Source of the DNA: Tranzscheliella williamsii
Lineage: Eukaryota > Basidiomycota > Ustilaginomycetes > Ustilaginales > Ustilaginaceae
Assembly: GCA_023212725.1 (NCBI GenBank)
Contig: JALBYF010000030.1
Coordinates: forward strand, 1-64,000
Direction: 5' to 3'
DNA: 64,000 nucleotides
Position 1 is the first letter of the stretch. Each line of letters starts with the position of its first letter. The notes beneath the pieces are model-generated. The model made no database searches. It was not told where the DNA came from and saw nothing but the letters and a program-made list of their open reading frames with translations. This document shows positions 48,501 to 59,202 of the stretch, piece by piece. The translations under genes and the position numbers were made by a program.

Positions 48501-50591
48501 AAGCAGGAGCTGGCCACGGCGACCGAAGACCACAAGGCCGCCCGCGCCGAGGCTGAACAACACCGCACGGCGGCCGAGCGCCACTCGCAAAACGTCGATG
48601 CTGCCAACACCCAGCTAGCAGCCCTCGAAGACCGCCTGCAAGCGGCGGACAAAGCGCACGACGCGACAAAGGCCGATCTGGAAGACAAGCTCGAAACCAT
48701 CCAGGAACTCGAGCAGAAGCTCGAGGCCGCCAAGGAGTCCGCCAAGGAGCTGAGCGCGCAGGCCGCGTCCGGCGACAAAGGGCTCAAGGCGAAACAGGAG
48801 CAGATCGAGCATCTGCAGAAGCGCCTCGACGAGGGCGAAGGCAGTCTCAGGGCGGCGAAAAAGGAAACGCAGGCCTCCAGCAAGGCGCTCGCAGCCGCGA
48901 AAGCGCAGCACGCGACCGCGAGCGCTGATGCCAAGAAGCAGATCGACGCGCTCACGGCCGCGGTCAAAAAGGCCGAGGAGGAGCACAAGACCGCGGCAGC
49001 CTCGCATGACCAGCAGCGCACTTCATTGCAGACCGATATGGCGAAGGCCAAGCAAGACCACGACTCGTCTATGGCTTCGCAGAAGCAGAAGCACGATGCC
49101 CTCCAGATCTCTCTGGAGCAAATGCGAAAGGAGCACGACGCCGCCAAGCAGGCACATGCCAAGGAGCTGAGCAGCCTCCGGGCGTCGCTGGAGAAGGCCG
49201 AGAAGGAGCGGGACACGCAGGTCTCGGCGCACACCAAGGAGATGGTTGAGCTGAGCACCGCCATCCAGACCGCCCGCGCCGAGATCAGCGACAAAGAGGC
49301 CGACCTCGCAAACAAGCTGCAGGAGATCCACTCGCTGCGCAACAGCGCCGACGCGAAAGGCAGCGACCTGCACGCACGCGCGGCCGAGCTGGCCACACTG
49401 CGCCAAGAGCACGAGACCGCCGCTGCCGCGCTGCAAACCCGCCAATCGGAGATCCAGTCGCTGCACGAGACGCATTCGTCGGCGCTGCGGGCGAAGGACG
49501 ACGAGCTCGCCTCGCTGCGCACCCAGCACGAGAGCCTCGCTTCCGAAGAGTCCAAGCGCGGCGCCCAAGTCGGCGATCTGGCGGCCTCGCTCACCACGCT
49601 CAAGGCTGAGCTGGACACGACCAAAGCGGCGCTGCAAGCCGCGCAAGCGCAACTGGCGCAGAACAAGGAGGCGGACGCTCAGTCTGTCTCCAAGTCGGAG
49701 AAACTGGCAGCGGAAATGGGCGGACTAAAGAAGAAGCACCTGACGGCGAAATCGTCGGCCGAGGCGGCGAAAAAGGAGAATGCCGAGCTGCGGGCCAAGC
49801 TCTCGGCGCTTGGGTTGGAGCTGGAGACCCTCAAGGCCGCGCATGCCACAGGGGAAGCCGGGCGGGGCGAGACGGAGCTGCAGATGGAGACGCTGCGGTC
49901 CGAGCTGCAGCTTGCACGGGTTGGCAAGCAGGAAGCGGAAGCCCAGGCGGGGGGTGCTGCGGCGGGTGGGGACGGTGGGGAGTACGGGCGGGCGTATGTG
50001 GACGGGGTGGTGCAGGCGCACGAGCTTGAGCTGAGTGGGCTGCGGTCGGTGGTGCGGGCGCTGGAGGCGCGTGTCTTTGACGAAGCCGACCGCGCCCACC
50101 GCGCGACCCGGCGGGCTGTCGAGCTGGAAGAGCAGCTCAAGGCAACCAGGGCGGGAGCGGCGGGAGGGACGGAGGGTGCGCGTGCGCACCGGCGCAGCGC
50201 AACAGCCGCCCACGTCCCCTCGCTCCCACCGCTCGCCGAAGCGCTCCCGCCCGCCGAAACCCTCCCGCCCCCGCCCCCGCGCGGCTTCCGCACCATCCCC
50301 CCCGCCGCCCACCTCCCCCCCGCCCAGCGCCACCGCCGCCGCGAAAGCCTCCACATGCTCCGCGCCCGCATCGCCGACCCCACCCCCACCCCCACCCCCG
50401 CCACACCCCCCCTCCGCGCCGTCTCGCTGAACAGCAAAGGCCACACCCCCTCCAGCTCGCTCTCCTCCCCCGCCGCCCTCGCGCCGCACGCGCACGACAA
50501 CCTCAAACACGCCCGCCGCCAGCGCGCCCAGTTCGCCAACGAAGAACTCCTCTACTGCGCCTGCTGCCGAGACGACCTCATCATCGTCTAA
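45567..50591 (+). CDS. Giant golgin-like coiled-coil protein
   Basis: Single exon, 1674 residues. The start (MDGEAAERAAKAARARQKLK, then KHQAQKK) resembles the basic N-terminus of GM130/Bug1-type golgins. Residues about 85-1480 are almost unbroken heptad-type coiled coil rich in Glu, Lys, Ala, Gln and Ser (for example KSLADAENAAKAADAKTIAA), with no motor head or kinase. The final 150 residues are Pro/Arg-rich and end LLYCACCRDDLIIV with a CxxC pair. No GRIP or GRAB domain is obvious. A tethering or scaffold role at the Golgi or cytoskeleton is plausible. Low-complexity coiled coils attract false matches (myosin, Uso1, SMC), so the specific family stays open. Confidence 0.7.
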   Translation: MDGEAAERAAKAARARQKLKKHQAQKKAAADAGADAGPGGDGVNGAAGHAPTDTTGAPVEAAEHGDGIGLAVSPPPAAPSADVQGDLGAREAEIKTLEKELAARETQLQQARAEKETLETARQTAQDRATSLADRLAQAETAQKSAQSESADRNSQLARANDALTAAQSKLATTAKSLADAENAAKAADAKTIAADKAAKKLGDEIASLHRDLSVLKQQADEVRDTLSRRDQTIEELEEKLADPTHADQIESLHAQIAETEEKFSGLQADLAKKSQALKAAVSEREKLEKQLAELRASQEASKSGHADLQAKLDEALKTNSATQTNLETAEKEHSSLKSAYEALKKEHAKTIEDSQQSSAEAEKLLASLQTSKADASGAHQRADSAKKRLLALQAENERLVGTLGEVNAKVESLTTANADLEEARSEALGKAKRTDEEQSAAISALRTQLKELEAKSADARKAADKQLREAQAQAKKHAQQAEDLTGSLDAAQRDIRALQAKNDALATAKQEADKLQRELAGTLETLSTLKQDHSAETKKTADLTEQLDQVKRERDAQDAKQAALQAEAETLTSTLNDTKAREKDLAAKVTQLEDTHAKLQSDHDALQAEASSAKDLHAAKAKELDDLSSSHQTASKDLESLRQELQSVTSAHDETKGQVSSLEKDLESAKTDAEGSRQQLSETRGQLDREIQARKASEEAGKALQSQLDASSKKAAELEKQVQASTADIAKSSESLKQAERATATKERELKAAHDQAQKTAEQLKALQAELQTSEGSIAALEDSKKQLSTKVSELQQKQKAATDELQKLKKDLAQKEADHKDAAAQAEQHRNTLEAKSRDCAAAETKLKELEPKLATAEKRAETLQQKLDKASADHKSKAAEAAGLVSKADKLAKDVESGRTTIEHLEDKIRESDAAHAAVKKEHEKLSTEHERAVGQAETHRTTAEQRLAELDAAKQTAAELEQKLQAASSAHDASKQELATATEDHKAARAEAEQHRTAAERHSQNVDAANTQLAALEDRLQAADKAHDATKADLEDKLETIQELEQKLEAAKESAKELSAQAASGDKGLKAKQEQIEHLQKRLDEGEGSLRAAKKETQASSKALAAAKAQHATASADAKKQIDALTAAVKKAEEEHKTAAASHDQQRTSLQTDMAKAKQDHDSSMASQKQKHDALQISLEQMRKEHDAAKQAHAKELSSLRASLEKAEKERDTQVSAHTKEMVELSTAIQTARAEISDKEADLANKLQEIHSLRNSADAKGSDLHARAAELATLRQEHETAAAALQTRQSEIQSLHETHSSALRAKDDELASLRTQHESLASEESKRGAQVGDLAASLTTLKAELDTTKAALQAAQAQLAQNKEADAQSVSKSEKLAAEMGGLKKKHLTAKSSAEAAKKENAELRAKLSALGLELETLKAAHATGEAGRGETELQMETLRSELQLARVGKQEAEAQAGGAAAGGDGGEYGRAYVDGVVQAHELELSGLRSVVRALEARVFDEADRAHRATRRAVELEEQLKATRAGAAGGTEGARAHRRSATAAHVPSLPPLAEALPPAETLPPPPPRGFRTIPPAAHLPPAQRHRRRESLHMLRARIADPTPTPTPATPPLRAVSLNSKGHTPSSSLSSPAALAPHAHDNLKHARRQRAQFANEELLYCACCRDDLIIV

Positions 50592-50989
50592 TCCCCCCGC
50601 CCCTCCCATTCGCTGCGCCCTTCGTGTAAACATACAGGCAGCTCGCAGTGGAGTGTAGACAGTTTCAAGTACCATACAGCAGGCCGCAAAGCCGGAAACA
50701 GACCGGCAGCAGCAGCGAAAGACAAGGCGGGCTCTACACGTCCCAGGCGAGAGGAAAGCGAGGGTATAGCAGCTGCGGGCTGCGGAGGAGGCGCGCACAA
50801 AAGACCATGTTGGAGGCCGAGGCTGTTGCTACAGAGTGAGAAACAGACAACGGCGGAGAAACGACACTAACTATCGAGCTGGCCACGCTGGCCTTGGCTG
50901 TTGGAGCCAAGCTACGCTGTACTTGCCGACGTGATAACAAAATTATGGTTAGAATGGTTAGGGATCCCAGCTGAGATCCAGGCGGGCCG
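50592..50989. other. Convergent intergenic, coiled-coil gene and bZIP gene
   Basis: Both genes end here. No gene or structured element was recognised. Confidence 0.4.
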
Positions 50990-52382
50990 CTAGTCTTCAC
51001 GGTCTCGCTTCAGCATGGAACTGGCGCTGCTGGCGCTGTCACTGTTGCCGTTGACGTTGCCCTTGCCGGGTTTGCCCGAGTTGTGGGTGCCTACGCCACG
51101 CGGATGAAGCCCAGCTTGGCGTTCGGGCGTTGCGCCGTTGCCGAGCGTTGTGCCGTTGTCGATCGGAGCGGCAACCTGCGGAGACGCGTGACTGGTCGAG
51201 GGCAACGACGTGGCGTGGCTCTGGCCGCTGGTGCTGTTGGCGCCGCTTGGTCCCGCGGCAGCCGACGAGAAGGCACTGGAGACAGAGCTTTGGTCCATAC
51301 CGGCAGGCGTCGCTCCATCAGGACGCACGGTGATGAGATTCTTGAGCCAGCCATTCTCGGTTCTGAGCCTGGCATTCTCCGACTCGAGGTCGGCAAGGCG
51401 CTGCTGCAATTCCTTGGCAGCGTGCTCCAGCGCGGCTTCCCTCTGCTTTTTCTTGATCCTGAAGCGGGCTGAAGCGGCTGTGTTCCGTCGTCGCTTGTCT
51501 TCTTCGATCGCCTGACGATTGGCCTCAGCGTCGGCTTCCGCATTTCCAGTGTCAATCAGTTTCAGAGGCGGTATCTCGTAGCGCCGCTCGACATCGTCAA
51601 GCCGACCGTAAATGTCGTCGGAATCGTCATTGTCGTCGTTGACCTGAGGCTTCTTGCCCTCGGACGTGCTTGAGCGCTTCTTTTTAGAGGGGACGCCCTC
51701 TTCGTGTTGGTCGTGGCCATTGGCCGGTCCATGTCCGCTGTTGGAACTCGAGCTGGAATGACTGGTGGGATTGGGACCCTGCAGAGGGGCAGCGTTGACA
51801 GCAGCAGTATTTGCGGCTGGCAGTGGCAGATTGAGAGGAGGAGCGGTATGGAGGCCAAGATTTTGGGGCGGCCAGCTGCCGGCTTGTGGCGAAGGTCCAG
51901 GCCCGGAAAAGTTGGTTCGTTGATTGCTTGGGGAATGGGCTCCGAGCCACGATGCCGGGGCAGCTGGCGAAGGAGCGCTACTCTGAGCAGGAGGCTGATG
52001 TTGTCCCGAACCCGCTTGGCCGAAGGAGGAAAGGCCTCCAGCGCCGTTTACAAGGCCAGCAAGATGGGATTGCATCTGAGGATTGGTAAGGCCAGCGAGT
52101 TGGCTGAGGCTGGCGAGCGCAAGCGGATTGCTGGCGATGAGATGCTGTAAAGCAAGAGCAGAAGTCATGTCAAGCGATCCGCCGCCCATGCCGTGGGGAT
52201 TGTTCGGCAGACCCTGAGCGCCGAACTGATTGAAACCGGCAAAGCCGTTCACGAAGCTTTGCTGGAAAGGTGCGACGTGCCCAGGGGCACCATTTCCTGC
52301 AGCCGCGGGTCTCTGTGCACCAGGAAAAGCAGGAACGCCTGGGTAAAAGGGGGCCTGCTGATGCTGCTGCTGCTGGTGTTGT

Positions 52383-52416
<34 letters not shown>

Positions 52417-52933
52417 GTTGCTGTGAGTGGTGTTGCTGAGAAGCTGAGCTGGTCTGCGGCTGGGAGGAGGGTGGATAGGCGCCGGCGGAATCAGGCTGGT
52501 GGGAGTTGATCTCGCGGGCCTTGCCACGGAGGCCGTGACTGGCTCTTGAGCTAGCTGCAGCATTTCTGGCGAGTCTCTCGCTCTCCTCCTCCTGATTCCT
52601 CCTGGTTTCATCCTCACGCCTACGTTTGTGCTCGGCTTCCTCCTTCTCTTTCTCCTCGTCACCAAGGAGGGCATGCCCCGTCGGCCCATCAAAACTGAAG
52701 TTGGCGTTGGTCCAGAGCGCGAGCTGGTCAGCAAAGTTGGCAGCCTGACCGCCATTGTTTTCGTTAGGCGCAGCGGAGCCCGTCATGTCTTCGGAGGCGA
52801 AAGCATCCAGATTGGCGAGCATATTGCCGGATCTAGAATTCGAAGAGCTGTTCTGGCTGGGCGAATCGGCAGACGGGGAAGCGAACTGGTTCAGTCCAAA
52901 TAGGAAGGAGTTGGGACTCTCTTCGTACGGCAT
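50990..52933 (-). CDS. Cys-3/MetR-type bZIP transcription factor
   Basis: The first in-frame ATG is 52933 (MPYEESPNSFLFGLNQF), giving 647 residues. The open frame continues upstream past 53026 (a TTG codon) to a stop near 53145 without any ATG, so an upstream exon is possible. The basic region DKRRRNTAASARFRIKKKQR, near residue 480, with the following leucine zipper (ELQQRLADLESENARLRTEN) is nearly identical in pattern to the Neurospora CYS-3/Aspergillus MetR class. That class activates sulfur-assimilation genes and binds DNA as a dimer in the nucleus. A Gln-rich stretch (CAG codons, about 52375-52430) and long Ser/Asn-rich regions precede it. Target genes are inferred from the family. Confidence 0.8.
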
Positions 52934-54394
52934 GTCTTCTGCGAAGCCCTTGCTACTACTCTGTCCTCCGTGAACCGACACGTCGAAGTTCAGTGTAGTA
53001 AGCGCCGACCCGGACGAGGATGTCAAGTGGATGGGAGAGGGGAGCAGAGAGGGGCGCAGGACAGAGGCTGACGGCAGATGCTGGCGGGCTACAGAGTTGC
53101 TTGTGGTCTGACTCGATTGAGGAACGAAGTCAAGAGGCCATTAGCCTATAATGCAGCTTCCGGTATAGAGTGTAGGGTGCCGCTGAATTGGACCCGTTGA
53201 TCACCGCAGTGAAAGTGAGGGTGTCTGAGCTAGGCGAGAAGAAGTTGGCCAAGTACGGATAGACGTGAGGCACGGTAGAGAGAAGCACGTCTGCCGGCCG
53301 CAGGAGGCAGCGGATCGTCGCAGCGGGCTGACGCAGATGTGGTTGACTGAGTGGACCGATATGGCGAAGGAAGCAAGATGGAAGATGAGCTGAGCATCGA
53401 TGGCGGGATGATAGGTGCTGAATGTACCCCGATTCGGGTATTGACTGCCTAAGTGTAGTCAGATGAAATTTTGAAAGAGCGGCCGGATTCCAGTGGAATT
53501 AGACCGTCAGTAGTAATTATTGCACTTAGTGTGTCGTACTGCAGCAGCCTTGATTATATTGCCGTCCGCGGAGACTCAAGTTGAATGCACGAGTGTCGCC
53601 GAGTCGCGCTTCGATGGGTCGACTTTCTGTATTTGACATGTAGCTTTCACAGCGACCGGCTTTCTAACATGGGCGTAGGGCTTAAGCGTCCCAAGTTCAC
53701 ACTGCTAGAGGTGCGAGACCCTTTTCATTTGTGTTGGCCGCCCATCAAGGAGACAAACCGACACCGTTTCCCATTCATCACGATTGGAGGACGTCGTGTG
53801 TGCTGATTGTTGTACAACGCTGCAGCAGAGATGGTGCATACCATCGGCAAAGGAGATGATCACTGCGTTGATCTTTCAAGAGGGCCACTAGGATTGCCTC
53901 TTGCGTACTGCATCTGACGTGATTGACCGATCTCGGCCTTCCACCTGTCTATGGGAACGCGCTCGTCATTTAAGCTGCTATGGCACCAACCAGGCAAGCC
54001 GCATCCTCACACTCTCTGTTAGATTGCTGCTCAAATTTGCCTGTTAGATTGGTGAAGGCACTTTGATAATCATCTGTCATCTTTCGGTTCCGATCACGGC
54101 TGAAGCGTGTCGGATCTGCGCACCGACCAGTTGTTAAGCGTGTCGAGCCATTCGGTGCCGCGTTGGGCAGCCAGCGAAGTGTCGAGCTGGAAGATGCGGC
54201 TGCAAAACACACCAAGACAAGCGGCCCATATCACCCATAACGTTTCAGGCGAACAACACCAACACGCGTTCTGTCCACATTGCCATAGAGGATCTTCCCC
54301 CAGTACAGCGCCTACGCATACAACACAACGTGCGTGCGAGGCCTGGTGATCCGATATCTACCTCACGTCGGTTGGCGTTGCTACCCGCGTCGTC
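52934..54394. other. Divergent intergenic region, bZIP gene to SEC21
   Basis: 1.46 kb. 52934-53145 stays open in the bZIP frame and may belong to that gene through an upstream exon. The rest shows no coding signal and should hold two promoters. Confidence 0.4.
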
Positions 54395-57241
54395 ATGTCG
54401 TTTAAAAAGGACGAAGAGGCTGGTGGGCCCACCTCCTTTTACCAGGACAAGACATCTGTCATCCAGGAAGCTCGTGTATTCAACGAAACGCCCATCAGCC
54501 CTCGAAAATGTCGCATTCTGCTCACCAAAGTCATCTACCTCCTCTACATGGGCGAGACTTTCAGCCGCCAAGAAGCAACCACCCTCTTCTTTGGCGCTAC
54601 CAAGCTCTTCCAGCACAAAGATCCCGCTCTGAGACAAATGGTCTACCTTGCCATCAAGGAGCTTTGTCCCTTTTCCGACGACGTGATCATGGTCACCGCT
54701 TCCATCATGAAGGATATGCAGCCCAACGTCGAGGTCATCTATCGCCCCAATGCTATCCGTGGTCTCAGTCGAGTCGTTGATCCTTCCATGGTTCAGGGTC
54801 TTGAAAGGTTCTTCAAGTCTGCCATCGTTGACAAGAACACTTCCATCAGTTCTGCTGCGCTTGTGTCCGCCTATCAGCTACAGATTGCCGCCCGCGATGT
54901 CGTCCGCCGATGGGGGAACGAGGCCCAGGAGGCTATCAACTCCAAGAGCTCCTCTGGTGGCGCTTTCTCCAGCGGCTTTGCCGGTGCCGGAAGCTACCTC
55001 GGATTCTCTGGCTACGGCTCGTCCCAACCTCAGTCGCAGAGCACCTATCAGGCCATAGCGAGCAGCAGCTACATCACCCAGTACCACGCCCTAGGTCTGC
55101 TATATCTAATTCGACAAGGAGATCGTATGGCCATCACCAAACTCGTCCAACAGCTCGGAGGCGGACGCGGTGGCGCCTCTAGTGGACAGGGCAGCGTTCT
55201 TCGCAGCCCGTACGCTATCTGTATGCTCGTTCGGTACGCTGCCAAGGTTGCTGAAGAAGACCCTAATATGCGCGCTCCCATGATGGAGCTTCTTGAAGGC
55301 TGGCTCCGACACAAGAGCGATATGGTTAATTACGAAGCAGCTCGAGTCATCTGTGAGATGAGAAATGTCTCAACTCAAGAGCTCTACCGACCCATCGCTG
55401 TTCTCCAGCTCTTCCTTTCCTCGCCCAAGTCGACCCTCAAATTCGCGGCTATCCGCACTTTGGCTAAGCTCGCCCAAACTCAGCCTGTAGCCGTTCAAAC
55501 ATGCAATGTCGACATGGAGAATCTCATCACCGACACGAATCGCAGCATAGCGACCTACGCTATCACCACCCTTCTCAAGACGGGTAACGAGGCCTCCGTC
55601 GATCGTCTCATGAAGCAGATCAGCAGCTTCATGTCCGAGATCAGTGACGAGTTCAAGGTGATCGTAGTTGATGCCATTCGCAGTCTCTGTCTCAAATTCC
55701 CATCGAAACAGACGGTTATGCTTAGTTTCCTGGCTGGCGTCCTGCGAGACGAAGGCGGTTTCGAGTACAAGCGAGCCGTTGTCGAAGCCATCTTTGATAT
55801 GATCAAGTTCATCGGCGATTGCAAAGAACCGGCGCTCGCCCACCTCTGCGAGTTCATCGAAGATTGCGAGTTCACCAAGCTCAGCGTCCGCATCCTCCAT
55901 CTTCTTGGTGTCGAAGGCCCTAAGATGCCTCAGCCGCACAAGTACATCCGTTACATCTACAACAGAGTCATTTTGGAGAACGCCATTGTGCGTGCTGCCG
56001 CTGTCAGCTCCTTGGCAAAGTTTGGCCTTGCCGATAAGGCGCTCAACGCAAGGATCAAGACTCTCCTCGAAAGATGTCTGGACGATGTCGATGACGAGGT
56101 CCGCGACCGTGCGGCCATGTACCTGCGCATCCTCCGAGAGTCCAAATTGGCAGCCAAGGTTGTCAATGACGAGTCTAGCTACAAGCTTACAGCCCTCGAG
56201 TCTGCACTGCAGTCGTACGTTTCGGACCCCTCTTCATCGACTGGGACATTCGACATCTCCAAGGTTCCTCGGGTCACTCGCGAGGAAGCACGACAGGAGG
56301 CGCTTCGCGCCAAGAGCGAAGCGACAGCCAATGTTGCCATGGCCGCCGATAGCTCCAAGAGTGTCCATGCAAGCGCCAGCAATGGATCCACTTCGTCGTC
56401 GTCTAAGCTTCCCGCGGGAGACTCGGACTCGTTCTACGCCAAGCAGCTTTCGGAAGTACCACAGTTCGCTGACTATGGACCCGTCCTCAAGAGCTCGCAG
56501 AAGCCAGTGGAGCTGACAGAGTCCGAAACAGAGTACGTCGTCAGCGCCGTCAAGCACGTGTTTGCTGAGCATCTGGTCATCCAGTACAACGTCTCGAATA
56601 CGCTGCCAGACACTGTTCTTGAAAACGTTGCGGTGGTGGTGGGTGGCGCTGCCGAGGCTGGGCTCAAGGAGGACTTTATCGTCACCGCGCATTCGTTGTC
56701 ATCACATGATCCCAGCGGTGTGGTTTACGTATCCTTTACCCGTGAAAACGGCGCAACCGACTATGCTCAAGCGACGCTGTCCAACACGCTGCGGTTCGTC
56801 TCGAAGGAGGTGGACCCCAGCTCAGGCGAACCCGAGGAGGAGGGCTACGACGACGAGTACCAGACCGAGGAGCTGGAGCTGGGCGTTGCGGATTATATCA
56901 AGCCGACGTATGCCAACTTTAGCGAAGAGTGGGACAAGATGGCGTCTGGCCCTGCTGCTACCGAGACGTTTGCGCTCACTGCGCTAGACGGGCTAAAGAC
57001 CGCCTGCGACACGCTGGTGGAGCTGCTCGGCATGATGCCGTTAGGCGGGACAGAGATGCCCACGTCCACCTCGGTCCACACGCTCAACCTGTCCGGCGCC
57101 GTGGCCAACCCAGGCAAGCCAGTCAAGGCGCTGACAAGGTGCAGGATGACCTTCGCAGCAGGCCAGGGCGTCACCATGGAAATGTCCGTCCGGGCCGAGT
57201 CCGAGCAAGCGTGTCAGCTCGTGATGAGCGCTATCGCCTAG
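54395..57241 (+). CDS. SEC21: Coatomer gamma subunit
   Basis: Single exon, 948 residues, starting MSFKKDEEAGGPTSFYQDKT. The alpha-solenoid trunk of the adaptin type is clear: PRKCRILLTKVIYLLYMGET, MVYLAIKELCPFSDDVIMVT, RAIDP-like PNAIRGLSRVVDPSMVQ, then NLITDTNRSIATYAITTLLK and DEVRDRAAMYLRIL. The C-terminal appendage starts near residue 690 (ELTESETEYVVSAVKHVFAE) and ends with the gamma-COP platform subdomain. A Ser/Gly-rich insert (SSGGAFSSGFAGAGSYLGFS, about residues 185-220) interrupts the trunk. Gamma-COP is part of the COPI coat for Golgi-to-ER and intra-Golgi vesicles and recruits ArfGAPs. Length is near the family norm. Confidence 0.95.
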   Translation: MSFKKDEEAGGPTSFYQDKTSVIQEARVFNETPISPRKCRILLTKVIYLLYMGETFSRQEATTLFFGATKLFQHKDPALRQMVYLAIKELCPFSDDVIMVTASIMKDMQPNVEVIYRPNAIRGLSRVVDPSMVQGLERFFKSAIVDKNTSISSAALVSAYQLQIAARDVVRRWGNEAQEAINSKSSSGGAFSSGFAGAGSYLGFSGYGSSQPQSQSTYQAIASSSYITQYHALGLLYLIRQGDRMAITKLVQQLGGGRGGASSGQGSVLRSPYAICMLVRYAAKVAEEDPNMRAPMMELLEGWLRHKSDMVNYEAARVICEMRNVSTQELYRPIAVLQLFLSSPKSTLKFAAIRTLAKLAQTQPVAVQTCNVDMENLITDTNRSIATYAITTLLKTGNEASVDRLMKQISSFMSEISDEFKVIVVDAIRSLCLKFPSKQTVMLSFLAGVLRDEGGFEYKRAVVEAIFDMIKFIGDCKEPALAHLCEFIEDCEFTKLSVRILHLLGVEGPKMPQPHKYIRYIYNRVILENAIVRAAAVSSLAKFGLADKALNARIKTLLERCLDDVDDEVRDRAAMYLRILRESKLAAKVVNDESSYKLTALESALQSYVSDPSSSTGTFDISKVPRVTREEARQEALRAKSEATANVAMAADSSKSVHASASNGSTSSSSKLPAGDSDSFYAKQLSEVPQFADYGPVLKSSQKPVELTESETEYVVSAVKHVFAEHLVIQYNVSNTLPDTVLENVAVVVGGAAEAGLKEDFIVTAHSLSSHDPSGVVYVSFTRENGATDYAQATLSNTLRFVSKEVDPSSGEPEEEGYDDEYQTEELELGVADYIKPTYANFSEEWDKMASGPAATETFALTALDGLKTACDTLVELLGMMPLGGTEMPTSTSVHTLNLSGAVANPGKPVKALTRCRMTFAAGQGVTMEMSVRAESEQACQLVMSAIA

Positions 57242-57450
57242 TGCTTGCATGGCCCATCCTACCCTCCATCCCCTCAGCTGTGCTGTTCTTCCTCCCATCT
57301 CATTATGCAATTGCTGATTCCACACGAACCACGCAGATGGTACCTTCCGGCTGCGAGCTGGACATAGGTAGGAGGCGCCGGGGGACGCTGTCTGTATGGC
57401 ACGCTCATGACTATGCGCTGATGAGAAGGAGGAGATGTGTGGCGCTGCGT

Positions 57451-58544
57451 TCAGTCGAGGATCGTCGAGTCCTGGCGACGTGCAAGGAGCCGTTCTTGTT
57501 CTCGGCGTTTGAAGCTGGCGACCTTCTTTTTGAGCTGCGGGTCTTCCCTGAGCGTGCGGCGGCTGACCAGGGCAGCACAGCCCGCGGCGGGGCACTTGTT
57601 GTTGCCGCTGTCGACGTACTCGAGGATGGCCTCCTTCGAGTAGGCATGCTTGCACGCCGAGCTGTTCGGCACAATACCAAATGCGGGAGGTCAGAAATCC
57701 GGAAACTTCACCGTCGGTATCGAGCCAGCATCCGCGTCGGGGCAAAACATACTTGGTAAGCGGATCTTCCAGCAGGTTGACGGTAAGCGGACAGCGGAAG
57801 TTCTGCGTCTGGCCGCCGGCGACAATCTCGTCGTCCGAGTCGGCTTCGTCGCCCTCTTCGGCGGGGATCAGATCGCGCACCGGCGGCATGGCGCCTTCCT
57901 CTGTCGCGGCCCACATAGCATCTCGAAAGTTGTAGTAGTCCTCATTCTTGCCGTACTTCTGCCGCGATGTCTTTTTGTGGTAGGCGTCCAACTGTTCTTG
58001 CACCGTTTTCGCATAGGTCGTGCTCGGCTCAGACTGCATAGGTAGGGCCTCGATAGAGACTATATGTTAGTTTTATTGCTGTCAAAAGCTCTGGGAGACG
58101 AGCACCTACCAATTCGAGGCCGCCTTCGAGATCCTGCATCATTCCCTCGAGCGCTCTTCTGCGCAACGCCTTTTCGACTTGGAGGTCAATCAGCTCACGA
58201 AGGTCTACGTCTGCCTGGGCGAGCAGTTCGGAGCCTTCATGGTGGCGGAACGCCTCGGCGGTCTGTTCGGCAGTCTCGATAAGCAGCTTGATGCTGTCGC
58301 TGATCGTCTTGTTCTGATATTGAAAGTCAGCAAGGAGCCTCTTCACATTAGGCACCTGGCCCCTACCCAGCGGCGAAGGAGCAAGGTCGATCGAGCCCAT
58401 CTCGTGCGCAGCGTTAGCCTGGCGACTCGGTCCCGGCTCCCGCCGTGACGACGCCGCGCCCGGGACCGATGTCGCGCTTGCCGCATGAGTCGCTTCTTCA
58501 TCATCGCTTTCAATTACCCTGCGGGTCCTGGCGACGCTCGGCAT
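57451..58544 (-). CDS. nse2: Nse2/Mms21 SUMO E3 ligase of the Smc5-6 complex
   Basis: Three exons: 58544-58110, 58048-57753 and 57661-57451 (GTAGGT and GTATGT donors), giving 313 residues. The second splice rebuilds the SP-RING: FRCPLTVNLLEDPLTNSACK, then HAYSKEAILEYVDSGNNKCP, AAGCAAL. The zinc ligands Cys, Cys-His and Cys, Cys are all present and the spacing is typical of Nse2 rather than PIAS/Siz. ATG 58544 (MPSVARTRRVIESDD) is the first true ATG; the frame above starts with TTG. The N-terminal helical half (LLADFQYQNKTISDSIKLLI) would contact Smc5. It sumoylates repair proteins in the nucleus. It converges with SEC21, 209 bp between stops. Confidence 0.88.
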
Positions 58545-59202
58545 GCTGGCTGTGTACAACAACGCGGCAAGTCGCCAGTCGGAGTAGCAGCAAGCAGATC
58601 AAGCTAGCTCCTCTAAGGTGTCCGAGGCGATTAACGTCAGGATTTGCGGATCATCTCAGGCAAAGACCAACACTCTCCTCTTCCAACTAACGCTCCCACT
58701 TCGACTGCGCAGTTGATGTCAGTGTTGGCTCAGTCGGTTGGCAGGAAGGGCGCGTCGCGTTGATTGAATTTGCTGAATCAGTTTAACATACGTGGGTGCT
58801 GTTCTCGCCTAAGACCCGTGATTGTGATTTCTTTGAACCGAAAAAATTTCGACGGTTGCACACATTTTGGAGCAGGAAGAGAGGAGACAGGCGAACAGGG
58901 CCCAGCCATTCGAGCCTCGGTTGTGCAAACAGCCAAAGAACGTTGCGAGCACGTTGAACCAGCTTGCTTTCCGATACCTCTTCCTCCCCCATCCCGGGCT
59001 GCGAACAAGCATTGTATACCATATATCACTCTGTTTCATCCGTCTCGTCAGCAACCGGGTTTCTGGGAACAGCACAGCATCAAGTCTGCGATTGGAGGTC
59101 GTCGCAGCGCGCCCCCCCTCCCCCGATCATCTTCTAGGTTGCCGTCCTAGCTTGCAGCATCTTTGACGCCTATCCGCTCTCCATTATCTGTGAACCGGCG
59201 CC
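58545..59202. other. Divergent promoter region, nse2 to CTP synthase
   Basis: 660 bp. Pyrimidine-rich leader sequence precedes the CTP synthase start. No gene was recognised. Confidence 0.4.

Noticed and set aside
48011..49666. 551-residue minus-strand frame opposite the coiled-coil gene
   Set aside because: The Ser/Ala/Cys-only composition is the mirror of Glu/Lys/Ala heptad codons; no domain.
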